In this document: positions 9,462 through 18,497 of the stretch, in pieces
Position numbering within the stretch: position 1 is the first letter of the stretch
Layout: each line of letters opens with the position of its first letter
Notes under the pieces: model-generated
The model's database searches: none
The model's input: the letters and a program-made list of their open reading frames with translations, nothing else
What the model was told of the DNA's origin: nothing
Source of the DNA: Solimonas terrae
GTDB lineage: Bacteria > Pseudomonadota > Gammaproteobacteria > Nevskiales > Nevskiaceae
Assembly: GCF_011067135.1 (NCBI RefSeq)
Contig: NZ_JAAMOW010000006.1
Location: 62,001-126,000 of the forward strand
DNA length: 64,000 nucleotides
Direction of reading: 5' to 3'
Position numbers and translations under genes: made by a program

Positions 9462-10892
9462 TCAGCGGGCCAGTCCGAGAAAATTGCGCAGCGGAGCAAT
9501 GCGCCGCAACAGCAGACGCTCGCCGAACAGCACGGCGATCAGGGAAGCGCCAAGCAGCGGCAGCAACAGGCTGAAAAGCAGGACGAGCACGATCAGTCCG
9601 GCGCCTGGGCCGGCATCGCCGACCACCGCCGGCGCGCCCAGCTTGCCGTGTGGCCGACGCTGCCACCACATCGTCAGCGCGCTGAGGCAAAGCGTGATCA
9701 GACCCAGAGCGGTCAAGAGCCCGAGCAGCTGATTGAGCCAGCCGAACAGCTGACCTTCGTGCGCAGCGACGCCGGTGCCGATGATGCGATCGAGCAGCGC
9801 ACGCTGCCCGAACGCGGTGCGCTGCAGCAGCGTGCCGCTGTCACCATCAAGCACCAGCTCGACGCGTCGCGGCCGGTTCTGCGTATCGGAGCGCGCCGTC
9901 CAGTGCGTCGCGGCCGCCGACGGTGGCGCGATCAGCACCGGCGGCGGCAATTGCCGGGCCGCAACGACCGGCACCAGACGATCGAGCGCCGCCGCATCGA
10001 AGCCCGGCCGCATCGTCGCCGACATGCCGATCATGCCCGGTATGTCATGCGCGCCACGCACAGCATGCATGCGCATCTCGTGTCCGGCGTGCCCGGACAG
10101 ATCGACGCCCGGTTCGTCGCGTCGGGTGTTGCGCGCACGGTTTCGCGCCGCCTCGTCGGCCGATCCGGTGGTCCAGTCCTGCTGCGCCGGCGCCGGTGCG
10201 AGCAGGCTGCGCACGGTCTTCAGATTGCCGCCCCAGAACGTCGCCCACGGCAAACCGCTGACCAGCAGGAACAATGCGAATGCCGACACCCAGACACCGA
10301 CCACTGCGTGCAGGTCGCGCCAGAACACACGCCCGCCGCGGCGCAGCCGCGGCCAGGCGACGCCGGCCAGTCCCTGCGCATCGCGCGGCCACCACAGATA
10401 CAGACCGCTGATCAGCATGACGATGGCCCAGGACGCCGCAAGCTCGACCAGCATCGAGCCGCCGCGCCCGAGCAGCAGTTCGCCGTGCAGACGGAAGATC
10501 AACCGCGTGAAACGCCGCTCCTCCTCGACGTGGCCGAGCACCTGCAGGGTTTGCGGATCGACGTAGACCCGCGTCACGGTGCTGCCGTGCCCGACCAGCA
10601 CGCGCACTGCCGCACGCGGGGTGCGCGGCAGCTCGTAGGCATTGAGTACCGAACCCGGTTCGCTCGCCAGTGCCGCGGCGACCTGTGCCGACGGCGCCGC
10701 GCGCGGGCCGTCGAGCCGCAGATGGTCATATGAACGTTCCAGCCACGCGTCGATCTGCGGCTTGAACAGATAGATCGAGCCGGTGCTCGCCAGCCACAGC
10801 ACGAACGGCATGCAGAACAAGCCGGCGTAGAAATGCCAGCGCCAGATCAGGCGACGGCGCGGGTCGAGCGCGGGTGGAGACGGGTTCGTCAT
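9462..10892 (-). CDS. PepSY-domain inner-membrane protein (TonB-receptor partner)
   Basis: A 476-residue PepSY-associated TM-helix protein. It opens with the family signature RRLIWRWHFYAGLFCMPFVLWLA-like helix (quoted in part), has a periplasmic PepSY region, further membrane spans (around residues 150, 200, 395 and 430), and a basic C-terminus. Such proteins commonly sit next to TonB receptors and are thought to help reduce or release metal from siderophore-type ligands at the inner membrane. It lies 11 bases downstream of the receptor gene and must be cotranscribed. The open frame runs 978 bases further upstream inside the receptor, but the ATG at 10892 starts at the first conserved segment. 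Confidence 0.85.
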   Translation of the reverse strand: MTNPSPPALDPRRRLIWRWHFYAGLFCMPFVLWLASTGSIYLFKPQIDAWLERSYDHLRLDGPRAAPSAQVAAALASEPGSVLNAYELPRTPRAAVRVLVGHGSTVTRVYVDPQTLQVLGHVEEERRFTRLIFRLHGELLLGRGGSMLVELAASWAIVMLISGLYLWWPRDAQGLAGVAWPRLRRGGRVFWRDLHAVVGVWVSAFALFLLVSGLPWATFWGGNLKTVRSLLAPAPAQQDWTTGSADEAARNRARNTRRDEPGVDLSGHAGHEMRMHAVRGAHDIPGMIGMSATMRPGFDAAALDRLVPVVAARQLPPPVLIAPPSAAATHWTARSDTQNRPRRVELVLDGDSGTLLQRTAFGQRALLDRIIGTGVAAHEGQLFGWLNQLLGLLTALGLITLCLSALTMWWQRRPHGKLGAPAVVGDAGPGAGLIVLVLLFSLLLPLLGASLIAVLFGERLLLRRIAPLRNFLGLAR

Positions 10893-10903
10893 CGTCGATC
10901 TCC

Positions 10904-13291
10904 TCAGAAGCGCAGGCGCACGCCGCCGTAGTACAGGCGCGGATTGCCGGCGTAGATCGCGCCGCCGCTGCTTGCGAGGCTGGCACGGGTCGAGTCGAGT
11001 CGGTCGCCGAGGTTCGACGCCGAACCGACATACGTGCGATCGAGCAGGTTCTGCACCGCCAGATAGAAACTGACGCGCAGCGGTGCCGGCGGATCGTAGT
11101 GCAGGTTGAAATTGACCAGGCTGTAACCGGGCGCCTGGATCAGATTCGCGTTGTCGAGCCAGAAGCCTTCGCGTGCATTGAGCTCGACGTAGGCGCCGAG
11201 CCCTTGCAGCGCGCCGCTCGGCTGATCGTAGGCCAGGCGCGCATTGACGGTCTGCGGCTGCACGCCCGGAATCTTCTGCCCGCCGCGATCGAAGACCTGG
11301 CTGTCGCTGCTGTTGCTGATGCGTTCGTCGTAGCGCCTGTAGATCTGATCGTCGCAGGTATAGGCGAGCGAAATCCTGGCGCCGGGCAGCGCCTGCGGCA
11401 GCGGCCGCCAGTCGACACCCAACTCGACGCCGCGATGTTCGGAGCGCGGCGCGTTGAACGTGTAGTTCTGCCTGCCGACGCCGGGCGACTGCGACACCAG
11501 CTCGTCGCGGAACCATTCGTAGAAGCCGGTCAGCTCGACACGCAGCGTGTCGTCGAGATGCCAGTCGGCGCCGAGATCGACCCCGTAGTTGCGCTGCGGA
11601 TCGAGGCCGGTGTTGTTGCCGGCGTTGCCGTCGGCATCGACGAACAGATTGCCGATCTGCGGCGTGCCATAGCCGCCGGCGACGCGCAGGTGCAGCAGCC
11701 AGTTGTCGTCCGGTGCATAGCGCAGCGCCGCTTCCGGAGCGACATCGAAGAATTCTCGCCGTGCGGCGACGCGCGCCAGACTCGGCGTGGCCGCCGACGG
11801 ATACGCGTAGGCCGTACTCTGACCGCTCAGCCGGGTGTACTCGCCGCCGAGGCCAAGCACGCCGGTCCACTGCGGCGCCAGCTGCAGCTCCTCGCGCAGA
11901 CGCAGACCGCCGTTCAGATGCCGGCCGGTCATGTGCTGCGTCACGGCGCCGCGCGCCGCGTGTCCTTCCGGCGTGACGTTGAAGACATCCGAGTTCTGCT
12001 CTTCGTCGTTGTAGAACACTCCGGCCGCCGAACGCGCGGCGAGACCGAACAGCGTGCCGTCGTGGAACAGATCGCCGCGCAGGTTGAAGGACGGATAAGT
12101 ACCGTCGTAACTCGCCGAACCGGTCGGCTGCTTGATGTCGCGGTTGTCGAACACGAACTGCGTCTGCATGCGCGTCACGGCGTCGAAGACGTGCTCCCAG
12201 CGCGCGCCGAGGATGGTACGGCGATCATGACGGCCCAATCCGGCCTGCGCCGGCGTCAGCGCCGTACGGCCGTCGTCGGCGTTGTAGCCGTTGTCGAGCA
12301 GACTGGTCGTCGCGCAGCCGTTCGCGCCGCTGGCATCGCAGCCGTGCTGATACGGGTTTTCGCGGAACTGGGCGAGCGACAGGCGCAGCGGCAGATCGGC
12401 GTCGAGCTCGTTGTCGATCAGCTTGAACGTCAGACGGTCGCGCGCGCTCGCCTGGATGCCGGCGATGATGTTGGCCGTCGTCGTGATGTAGTTGCTGTGC
12501 GCGGTATGCGAAGCACCGCGGGCATTGCTGATGAAGGCGGTGTAGTCGTAACGGGCACCGGCATCGCCGGCCAGCGCGTACGCGTTCAGATAACCGTAGC
12601 TGCCGGCGTCGAGCCCGCTTTCGATGCCGCGAATATCGGCACCGTCGCGCAGACGAAAGTCGATCGCGCCACCGCTCGCATAGTTGCCGAACCACGCCGA
12701 CGACGGTCCGCGCAGGACATCGATGCTGCCGTAGGCATGCGGGTCCGTCAGATCGGTGCGCGACAGGCCATCCGGCTGGGTGACGTCGAAGCCGTCCTCG
12801 AACACCTTGATGTTGCGCACGCCATAGGTCTGGCGGTTGCTGGAGCCGCGCACCGATACCGCGACATCGCGCGGCCCGTTGCCCTGCACGAAGCTGACGC
12901 CGGGGCTCAGCGACAGCGCTTCGGCGATCGACGTGCCGGGCTGATATGCGAACTGCGCACGATCGACACGGGTCGCGGTCTGCGCGGCGGGCGCCTGCGG
13001 ATGGGCCGTGACGACGATGGTTTCGAGCCCGTCGCGCGGCGCGGCGCTGGCGCCTGCCGGGTCGGTTTCGGTAGCCGTTTCCGGCGGCAGCGCGTCGAGC
13101 CGACGCAGTTCGGCATCGATGCGTGCGCGCTCCTGCAGCAGCGCGGCGCGACGCGCGGCCGCGGCGCCTGAATCGCCCTCGGCGGCGAATGCAAACGAAG
13201 GGGACAGCGACAGCAGACTGGCGCCAAGCAGCAGCCATGACGAAGCTTGCGGCGCAGCGAAGCACCGCGAACGCGGCGAGATGCGAGACAT
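10904..13291 (-). CDS. TonB-dependent outer-membrane receptor (metal/siderophore type)
   Basis: A 795-residue receptor with a signal peptide ending near AFAAEG, an alanine/arginine-rich stretch that may be a short coiled coil (about residues 45-70), a TonB-box-like ETIVVTA, a plug domain (VSVRGSSNRQTYGVRN, VLRGPSSAWFGNYASGGAIDF) and a 22-strand barrel ending in an aromatic residue (GVRLRF). It forms a unit with the PepSY gene downstream and the DUF2946 gene upstream, which together suggest import of a metal chelate (iron or copper). No Fur-box match was seen in the 90 bases upstream, so metal identity is open. Confidence 0.92.
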   Translation of the reverse strand: MSRISPRSRCFAAPQASSWLLLGASLLSLSPSFAFAAEGDSGAAAARRAALLQERARIDAELRRLDALPPETATETDPAGASAAPRDGLETIVVTAHPQAPAAQTATRVDRAQFAYQPGTSIAEALSLSPGVSFVQGNGPRDVAVSVRGSSNRQTYGVRNIKVFEDGFDVTQPDGLSRTDLTDPHAYGSIDVLRGPSSAWFGNYASGGAIDFRLRDGADIRGIESGLDAGSYGYLNAYALAGDAGARYDYTAFISNARGASHTAHSNYITTTANIIAGIQASARDRLTFKLIDNELDADLPLRLSLAQFRENPYQHGCDASGANGCATTSLLDNGYNADDGRTALTPAQAGLGRHDRRTILGARWEHVFDAVTRMQTQFVFDNRDIKQPTGSASYDGTYPSFNLRGDLFHDGTLFGLAARSAAGVFYNDEEQNSDVFNVTPEGHAARGAVTQHMTGRHLNGGLRLREELQLAPQWTGVLGLGGEYTRLSGQSTAYAYPSAATPSLARVAARREFFDVAPEAALRYAPDDNWLLHLRVAGGYGTPQIGNLFVDADGNAGNNTGLDPQRNYGVDLGADWHLDDTLRVELTGFYEWFRDELVSQSPGVGRQNYTFNAPRSEHRGVELGVDWRPLPQALPGARISLAYTCDDQIYRRYDERISNSSDSQVFDRGGQKIPGVQPQTVNARLAYDQPSGALQGLGAYVELNAREGFWLDNANLIQAPGYSLVNFNLHYDPPAPLRVSFYLAVQNLLDRTYVGSASNLGDRLDSTRASLASSGGAIYAGNPRLYYGGVRLRF

Positions 13292-13381
13292 TGAAAACTC
13301 CTGGGGGTCGCGTAGCGACCATGCGGGATTCCGCGCAAGGCGGATCGGACCGTCAGCGGCAGGCCGCGACGGCGGGGCGCA

Positions 13382-13807
13382 TCAGGAGGACTGCGGCGGC
13401 CCCTGCGACGGCGGCGGCCGCGTGGCGCGCGGGATCACCGTGGCGACTGCGGCGAGCGGCAGCACCACGATCGAGCTGCGCAGCAGCAGCGGCAGCTCGA
13501 TGACCGGCGATACCGCCAGCTGTGCGGCGTGCAGGCTGGCACAGATCGGACAGCCGGCTTTCAGCGGATGCTGGCTCTGGCTGACGTCCGTATCGGCCTG
13601 CTGCGGGCTGACGGCCAGCTGCTGCCGCAACACAGCGAGTCGCTGCGGCGCGACTTCGCCGCAGAACGCCGCGTACAGCGGATTGCCGCTGCGCTGCGCA
13701 AGATTCTGCGCATGCACCGTCGGCAACATCAGCTGCCCGATCAGCGCGAAGACGCCGAGGTAGACGAGCAGCCAGCGGTGGGCAAGGGAGCGGGGCACGG
13801 CGTGCAT
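13382..13807 (-). CDS. DUF2946-family small membrane protein
   Basis: A 141-residue protein with an N-terminal signal or anchor helix (about residues 9-33), a central GCPICASLH motif typical of DUF2946 (usually CPxC), and a second hydrophobic segment near residues 105-125. Genes of this family usually lie beside TonB receptors and PepSY or copper-handling genes; the cysteine pair could bind a metal, but the role is not established. It is the first gene of the likely three-gene unit with the receptor and the PepSY protein, 90 bases upstream of the receptor. Confidence 0.75.
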   Translation of the reverse strand: MHAVPRSLAHRWLLVYLGVFALIGQLMLPTVHAQNLAQRSGNPLYAAFCGEVAPQRLAVLRQQLAVSPQQADTDVSQSQHPLKAGCPICASLHAAQLAVSPVIELPLLLRSSIVVLPLAAVATVIPRATRPPPSQGPPQSS

Positions 13808-13835
13808 TCTGCCAGTCCAGCGATACGCCGACGAT

Positions 13836-13865
13836 AAAAAAACCCCGCGTATCGCGGGGTTTTTC
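13836..13865 (-). terminator. Rho-independent terminator of the cold-shock gene
   Basis: The stem CCCCGCG / CGCGGGG with a three-base loop is flanked by an A run on one side and a T run on the other, so it works on either strand. On the minus strand it ends the cold-shock gene just before the DUF2946 gene starts. Confidence 0.85.
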
Positions 13866-13889
13866 AGGCTCGCCGGAACCGGCGGCGCT

Positions 13890-14102
13890 TCAGCTCTGGA
13901 CCGTCACCTTCTCGGCCTGCAGCCCCTTCTGCCCCTGTGCCACTTCAAATTCGACCTTCTGTCCCTCGGTCAGCGACTTGTAGCCTTCTCCCTGGATCTG
14001 GCGGAAGTGCACGAACACGTCTTCCTTGCCTGGGCGCTGAATGAAGCCAAAACCTTTGGCGCTGTCGAACCACTTCACGGTGCCGGTCTCGCGGGTAGCC
14101 AT
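13890..14102 (-). CDS. Cold-shock protein, CspA family
   Basis: A 70-residue single cold-shock domain. Both nucleic-acid-binding motifs are intact: KGFGFIQ (RNP1) and VFVHF (RNP2), with the typical start TGTVKWFD. It binds single-stranded RNA and DNA and acts as an RNA chaperone or antiterminator. A terminator follows, and the roughly 235 bases upstream are free of genes, leaving room for the long 5' leader usual for csp genes. Whether it is cold-induced cannot be told. Confidence 0.95.
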   Translation of the reverse strand: MATRETGTVKWFDSAKGFGFIQRPGKEDVFVHFRQIQGEGYKSLTEGQKVEFEVAQGQKGLQAEKVTVQS

Positions 14103-14336
14103 CTGTCAACCTTCCTTTGTCTCAGCGGCCTGCCAGCCGCAACGATGATCAGCGAAGTCGTGCTTCGCCTGCCACGGACTGGAGGGCCTCGCGGCGCAGC
14201 GGATGCCTTCCCTGGCACGCCATGTCGCGGGTCTGCAGCCCGTTCCTACTGTACCCGAACGGCGGTCGTCGACAAGTCGTTTCGGGTGTCATCTTCTTTT
14301 GACTATGATCGTCGGCCCATGGCCCTGGAATCGCCG

Positions 14337-15116
14337 ATGAATCGCCGCCTGCTGACGAGCTGCGCCGCCTTGCTGCTGAGCGCCTGCGCGGTCTCACCGA
14401 CCGGGCGCCACCAGCTGCGCCTGGTCTCCGATTCCGAGGTTTCGCAGATGGGCGTGACCGCGTTCCAGCAGCTCAAGGACAAGACGCCGGTCACCAAGGA
14501 CCCGCGCGAATCGGCGTTCGTGCAATGTGTGGCGCACGCACTCACCGCGCAGGTGCCGAACTCGGCGCTGACGCCGGCGAGTTGGGAAGTGCAGGTGTTC
14601 GACTCCAAGGAGATCAACGCCTTCGCGCTGCCGGGCGGCAAGATCGGCGTCTACACCGGGCTGCTCAAGGTAGCGACCACGCAGGCGCAGCTCGCGGCGG
14701 TGCTCGGTCACGAAATCAGCCATGTGCTGGCCGGCCACTCCGCCTCGCGCGTTTCCAACCAGATGGCTTCGCAATTCGGCGCCGTGCTGATCAGCGCCGG
14801 CACCGGCCTGCCGGCCGATGCAATCGGCGCCGGCGCCCAATACCTGGTGCTGCTGCCGTTCTCGCGCGGCGACGAATCGGAGGCCGATATCCTCGGCATG
14901 GACCTGATGGCGCGTGCCGGCTTCGACCCGGAGCAGGCCATCACCCTCTGGCAGAACATGTCGAAGCAGGCCGGCCAGACGCCGCCGGAGCTGCTGTCGA
15001 CGCATCCGTCGAACGCCACGCGCATCGCCGATCTGCAGAAGAACCTGCCCAAGGACATCCCGATCTACGAGCAGGCGCGGGCCGCCGGCCGCAAACCGAA
15101 CTGCGGTTCCACCTGA
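14337..15116 (+). CDS. M48-family metalloprotease, lipoprotein
   Basis: A 259-residue zinc protease. The sequence shows a signal peptide with lipobox LLSAC, the zinc motif HEISH in LGHEISHVLAGH, and the downstream third ligand in ESEADILGMDLMARAG. These are the marks of the Oma1/BepA/LoiP-type M48 peptidases that degrade misfolded envelope proteins. No TPR domain follows, so it is nearer LoiP/YcaL than BepA. The ATG at 14337 gives a good signal peptide; an ATG six codons upstream (14319) is also possible. It is divergent from the cold-shock gene. Confidence 0.9.
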   Translation: MNRRLLTSCAALLLSACAVSPTGRHQLRLVSDSEVSQMGVTAFQQLKDKTPVTKDPRESAFVQCVAHALTAQVPNSALTPASWEVQVFDSKEINAFALPGGKIGVYTGLLKVATTQAQLAAVLGHEISHVLAGHSASRVSNQMASQFGAVLISAGTGLPADAIGAGAQYLVLLPFSRGDESEADILGMDLMARAGFDPEQAITLWQNMSKQAGQTPPELLSTHPSNATRIADLQKNLPKDIPIYEQARAAGRKPNCGST

Positions 15117-15261
15117 GGCGCCACACGCTGCCGCGGCGGCGCGCGAGAACGCGGAGTTCAGCCGGCAGACAGTCTGCCGCGACATTTCCTGACGTAGCGG
15201 CAACGTAGTGTGCGTGGCCTGGATCGATGATGGACTCGCCATCACCGACAGGAGTATTCCG

Positions 15262-15756
15262 ATGCGCAGGTTCAGAACGTCTACCAAGCTCGTTGCCGCC
15301 GGCCTGCTGGCCGCCACCGCCACGCTGGCCATGCCGTCGGCTTTTGCCGACGACCACTATCGCGATTCGGACCGCGGCCAGATCCGGCAGCAGCCGTCTC
15401 ATGCCGATGATCACGATCGGGACCGCGGCCGCGGCAACGACGACCATCGCGGCCATGACAACGATCGCCACGACTACCGCGCTCACGACCGCCACGGCTA
15501 CACGCAGACGCAGTCCTGGCATGACAGCCGCGATCATGGTCGCGTCGTCTACACGCGCCAGCCGGTGTTCTACCGCGGCAGTTCGATCCCGGTCGGCTAT
15601 CGCCACGCGATCCAGCCGATGCCGGCCGCCTACCGCTACCGGGCGCAGGTCGTGCCGCGCGGCTATCGTGTCGGCTACTACCAGGGCTACAGCGTGGTCT
15701 ATGACCCGGGCACGTTCCTGATCCTTTCGGTCATCGACCTGCTCGCCAACAACTGA
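15262..15756 (+). CDS. RcnB-like periplasmic protein, His/Asp-rich
   Basis: A 164-residue secreted protein with a signal peptide ending near SAFADD, a strongly charged middle region (about residues 30-80) made of Asp, His and Arg, and a C-terminal globular part with GYRVGYYQGYSVVYDPGTF that resembles RcnB-family proteins of nickel/cobalt homeostasis. The His/Asp-rich segment could bind divalent metals. The AGGAG site at 15250 decides for the ATG at 15262 over the upstream ATG at 15208. Function is inferred from the family only. Confidence 0.65.
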   Translation: MRRFRTSTKLVAAGLLAATATLAMPSAFADDHYRDSDRGQIRQQPSHADDHDRDRGRGNDDHRGHDNDRHDYRAHDRHGYTQTQSWHDSRDHGRVVYTRQPVFYRGSSIPVGYRHAIQPMPAAYRYRAQVVPRGYRVGYYQGYSVVYDPGTFLILSVIDLLANN

Positions 15757-15763
15757 GCTCGGC

Positions 15764-15800
15764 CCGGACCGTCGGCATGCGACACGCGCCGACGGTCCGG
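15764..15800 (+). terminator. Strong hairpin after the RcnB-like gene
   Basis: CCGGACCGTCGG and CCGACGGTCCGG form a perfect 12-bp stem around a 13-base loop, eight bases after the stop codon and just before rmuC. There is no T tract, so it may be a factor-dependent terminator or an RNA-stabilising hairpin. Confidence 0.5.
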
Positions 15801-15817
15801 CTCAGTAGAATGCGGCC

Positions 15818-17191
15818 ATGAATCTGATCATGGTCCTTCTGGTCGCCGTTGTCGGCGCATTCGTTGGCGGCGCCCTCGCCACGCTGCTGCGGCGCCCCGC
15901 GGATGCCGGCAAGGCGTTCAAGGCCGAAGCCGAACGGCTGGAACGCGCGCTGCGCGACGAAGCCGCACAGACGCGCCGCGATGCCGCCGAGCTGACGCGC
16001 GGCCAGCGCGCCGAGCTGACGGCAACGCTGACACAGTTCGGTCAGCAATTGCAGCAGCAACAGGAAAGCCTGCGCGCCACGCTCGCCGACACCCAGCGCC
16101 AACTCGCCGAAGATGCGCAGAAGGCACGCGGCGAACAGGCGCAGACCCTGGCACGCTTCGGCGAACAACAGAGTATCGCGCTCAAGACGCTGGTCGATGC
16201 ACAGATGCAGGCCGCCGAAAAGCTGCGCGCCAGCGTCGACGACAATCTCAAGACTCTGCGCGGCGAGAACGCCGAAAAGCTCGAACAGATGCGCCGCACG
16301 GTCGACGAGAAGCTGCACGAGACGCTGGAGAAGCGACTCGGCGAATCCTTCAAGCTGGTCAGCGATCGCCTCGAACAGGTGCACAAGGGACTTGGCGAAA
16401 TGCAGACGCTCGCCAACGGCGTCGGCGATCTCAAGCGCGTGCTCAGCAACGTCAAGACGCGCGGCGGCTGGGGCGAGGTGCAGCTCGAAAGCATCCTCGA
16501 ACAGATTTTCACGGCCGAGCAGTTCGCCAGGCAGGTGGCGACCAAACCCGGCAGCCGCGAGGTCGTCGATTGCGCGATCCGCCTGCCCGGCCGCGGCGAA
16601 CACGACTCGACCGTGTGGTTGCCGATCGACGCCAAATTTCCGAGCGAGGACTATGAACGCCTCGTCGATGCGGTCGAACGCGCGGACCTCGAGGCGATCA
16701 AGATCAGCGGCGCACAATTGCAACGCACGGTGGAGATCCAGGCCAAATCGATCGGCGACAAATACATCGCGCCACCGGACACCACCGATTTCGCGGTGAT
16801 GTTCCTGCCCACCGAAGGGCTGTACGCGGAAGTCATCCGCCGACCCGGCATCGTCGAAAAACTGCAGCGCGAACATCGTGTCGTGCTTGCCGGCCCGACC
16901 ACGCTGACCGCGCTGCTCAACAGCCTGCAAATGGGCTTCCGCACGCTGGCGATCGAGAAGCGCACCAGCGAAGTCTGGCGCGTGCTCGGCGCGGTCAAGA
17001 CCGAGTTCGGCAAGTTCGGCGAGGTGCTCGACAAGGTCAGCGAAAAGCTCGATCAGGCGCAGAAGCAGATCACGCAGACCGGCGTGCGCTCGCGCGCAAT
17101 CACGCGCCAGCTGCGCGAAGTCGAGGCCTTGCCGGCCAGCGACACCGACAAGCTGCTCGGCAGCGTCGGCGATGACGAAGCGGCGGATTGA
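15818..17191 (+). CDS. rmuC: DNA recombination protein RmuC
   Basis: A 457-residue protein: an N-terminal membrane helix (residues 1-22), a long coiled coil rich in Glu, Gln and Ala (about 35-185), then the conserved RmuC domain with KTRGGWGEVQLESILEQ, DAKFPSEDYERLV and FLPTEGLYAEV. The fold is nuclease-like; in E. coli loss of RmuC alters inversions at short inverted repeats. Length and domain order are normal. Confidence 0.94.
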   Translation: MNLIMVLLVAVVGAFVGGALATLLRRPADAGKAFKAEAERLERALRDEAAQTRRDAAELTRGQRAELTATLTQFGQQLQQQQESLRATLADTQRQLAEDAQKARGEQAQTLARFGEQQSIALKTLVDAQMQAAEKLRASVDDNLKTLRGENAEKLEQMRRTVDEKLHETLEKRLGESFKLVSDRLEQVHKGLGEMQTLANGVGDLKRVLSNVKTRGGWGEVQLESILEQIFTAEQFARQVATKPGSREVVDCAIRLPGRGEHDSTVWLPIDAKFPSEDYERLVDAVERADLEAIKISGAQLQRTVEIQAKSIGDKYIAPPDTTDFAVMFLPTEGLYAEVIRRPGIVEKLQREHRVVLAGPTTLTALLNSLQMGFRTLAIEKRTSEVWRVLGAVKTEFGKFGEVLDKVSEKLDQAQKQITQTGVRSRAITRQLREVEALPASDTDKLLGSVGDDEAAD

Positions 17192-17349
17192 CGCATGGAA
17201 TGGTGTGCCGGCTCGACATGGAAAAATCCCTTCATCGCGAGACCGCGAAGCGCTCGCGGCGATCCGGATGCGCCTTTGGCGTAGCGCAGAACCGGATTGC
17301 GTCGTCACCTTCGGCTCCTCGCACTGACTGAACAGGCGCAAGCACTCGA

Positions 17350-18405
17350 ATGAACGGACGATCCGCTCCGCTGTGGTCGCGACTTGGCGTCGACCATCCG
17401 ATCATCCAGGCACCGATGGCCGGCACCTCGACTCCGGCGCTCGCCGCGGCGGTCTCGAATGCCGGCGGTCTCGGCTCGATCGCGATCGGCGCGGCGAGCG
17501 TCGAACAGGCGCACGACATGCTGCAGGCGACTCGCGCGCTGACGCAGCGGCCGTTCAACGTCAATGTCTTCTGCCATCGTCCCGCGCAAGCCGACGCAGC
17601 GCGCGAGGCGGCCTGGCTGGCCCACCTGCAGCCGCGGTTTGCCGAGTTCGGCGCGCATCCGCCGCCGCGGCTGCACGAGATCTATCGCAGTTTCGTGACC
17701 GATGCGGCGATGCGCGATCTGCTGCTCGCCGAGCGGCCCGCCGTCGTCAGTTTCCATTTCGGTCTGCCGCCGGCCGCCAGCATTGCGGCGCTGCAGCGCG
17801 CCGGCATCGTGCTGCTGGCAACGGCAACCCGCCCCGGCGAAGCACGCGCCGCCGAAGACGCCGGCATCGACGCGATCGTGGCGCAGGGCGCCGAGGCCGG
17901 CGGCCATCGCGGCGTGTTCGATCCGGCGGACGATCCGCGAATCGGCACGCTGGCGCTGACGCGTCTGCTGACCGCACAGACGTCGCTGCCGGTGATTGCC
18001 GCCGGCGGCATCATGGACGGCGCCGGCATTCGCGCGGCGCTGGCACTCGGCGCGGCCGGCGTCCAGCTCGGCACTGCCTTCGTCGCCTGTCCGGAATCGG
18101 CAGCGGATGCGGCTTATCGCCGCGCACTGCTCGCCGCGGATGTCGAAACCGCGATCACGTCGGTGATCTCCGGGCGGCCGGCGCGCGGCATCGTCAACCG
18201 CTTCATGCGCGAAGCCGGCGCGACCGGCCATCCACCGGTTCCCGACTATCCGATCGCCTACGACGCCGGCAAGGCCTTGCACGCCGCTGCGCGGGCGCGG
18301 GGCAATGCGCAGTTCGCCGCGCAATGGGCGGGCCAGGGCGCGGCGCTGGCGCGCGCCATGCCGGCCGCCGCGCTGTTCGCCGCGCTGCTCGCGGAAATGC
18401 AGTGA
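17350..18405 (+). CDS. Nitronate monooxygenase (2-nitropropane dioxygenase family)
   Basis: A 351-residue FMN TIM-barrel enzyme that oxidises nitronates such as propionate 3-nitronate. Family signatures are [14 protein letters not shown] at the N-terminus, VSFHFGLPP, the phosphate-binding [10 protein letters not shown] and [21 protein letters not shown]. The histidine in GGHRG fits the active-site position of class I enzymes. Starts at an ATG 158 bases after rmuC; nothing in the neighbourhood tells the substrate. Confidence 0.9.
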   Translation: MNGRSAPLWSRLGVDHPIIQAPMAGTSTPALAAAVSNAGGLGSIAIGAASVEQAHDMLQATRALTQRPFNVNVFCHRPAQADAAREAAWLAHLQPRFAEFGAHPPPRLHEIYRSFVTDAAMRDLLLAERPAVVSFHFGLPPAASIAALQRAGIVLLATATRPGEARAAEDAGIDAIVAQGAEAGGHRGVFDPADDPRIGTLALTRLLTAQTSLPVIAAGGIMDGAGIRAALALGAAGVQLGTAFVACPESAADAAYRRALLAADVETAITSVISGRPARGIVNRFMREAGATGHPPVPDYPIAYDAGKALHAAARARGNAQFAAQWAGQGAALARAMPAAALFAALLAEMQ

Positions 18406-18497
18406 CCGCAGGCGGCGGCTTGCGATCGCAGGACGAGACGTTAGACTCGCGCCCCGCTTTTTGACGCAACGGACCCGCGCGGTCCGCGCGACTCGCC

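Noticed and set aside
9462-11870. PepSY protein as an 802-residue product
   Set aside because: The first 326 codons lie inside the receptor gene in another frame and are Arg-rich noise; the ATG at 10892 begins at the conserved helix.
10874-13171. Long plus-strand open frame of 765 codons
   Set aside because: It is antisense to the TonB receptor, has low-complexity Arg/Ala/Val composition and no recognisable domain; GC-rich DNA keeps antisense frames open.
13292-13381. Fur box upstream of the first TonB receptor
   Set aside because: The region is GC-rich with no resemblance to the GATAATGATAATCATTATC-type consensus.
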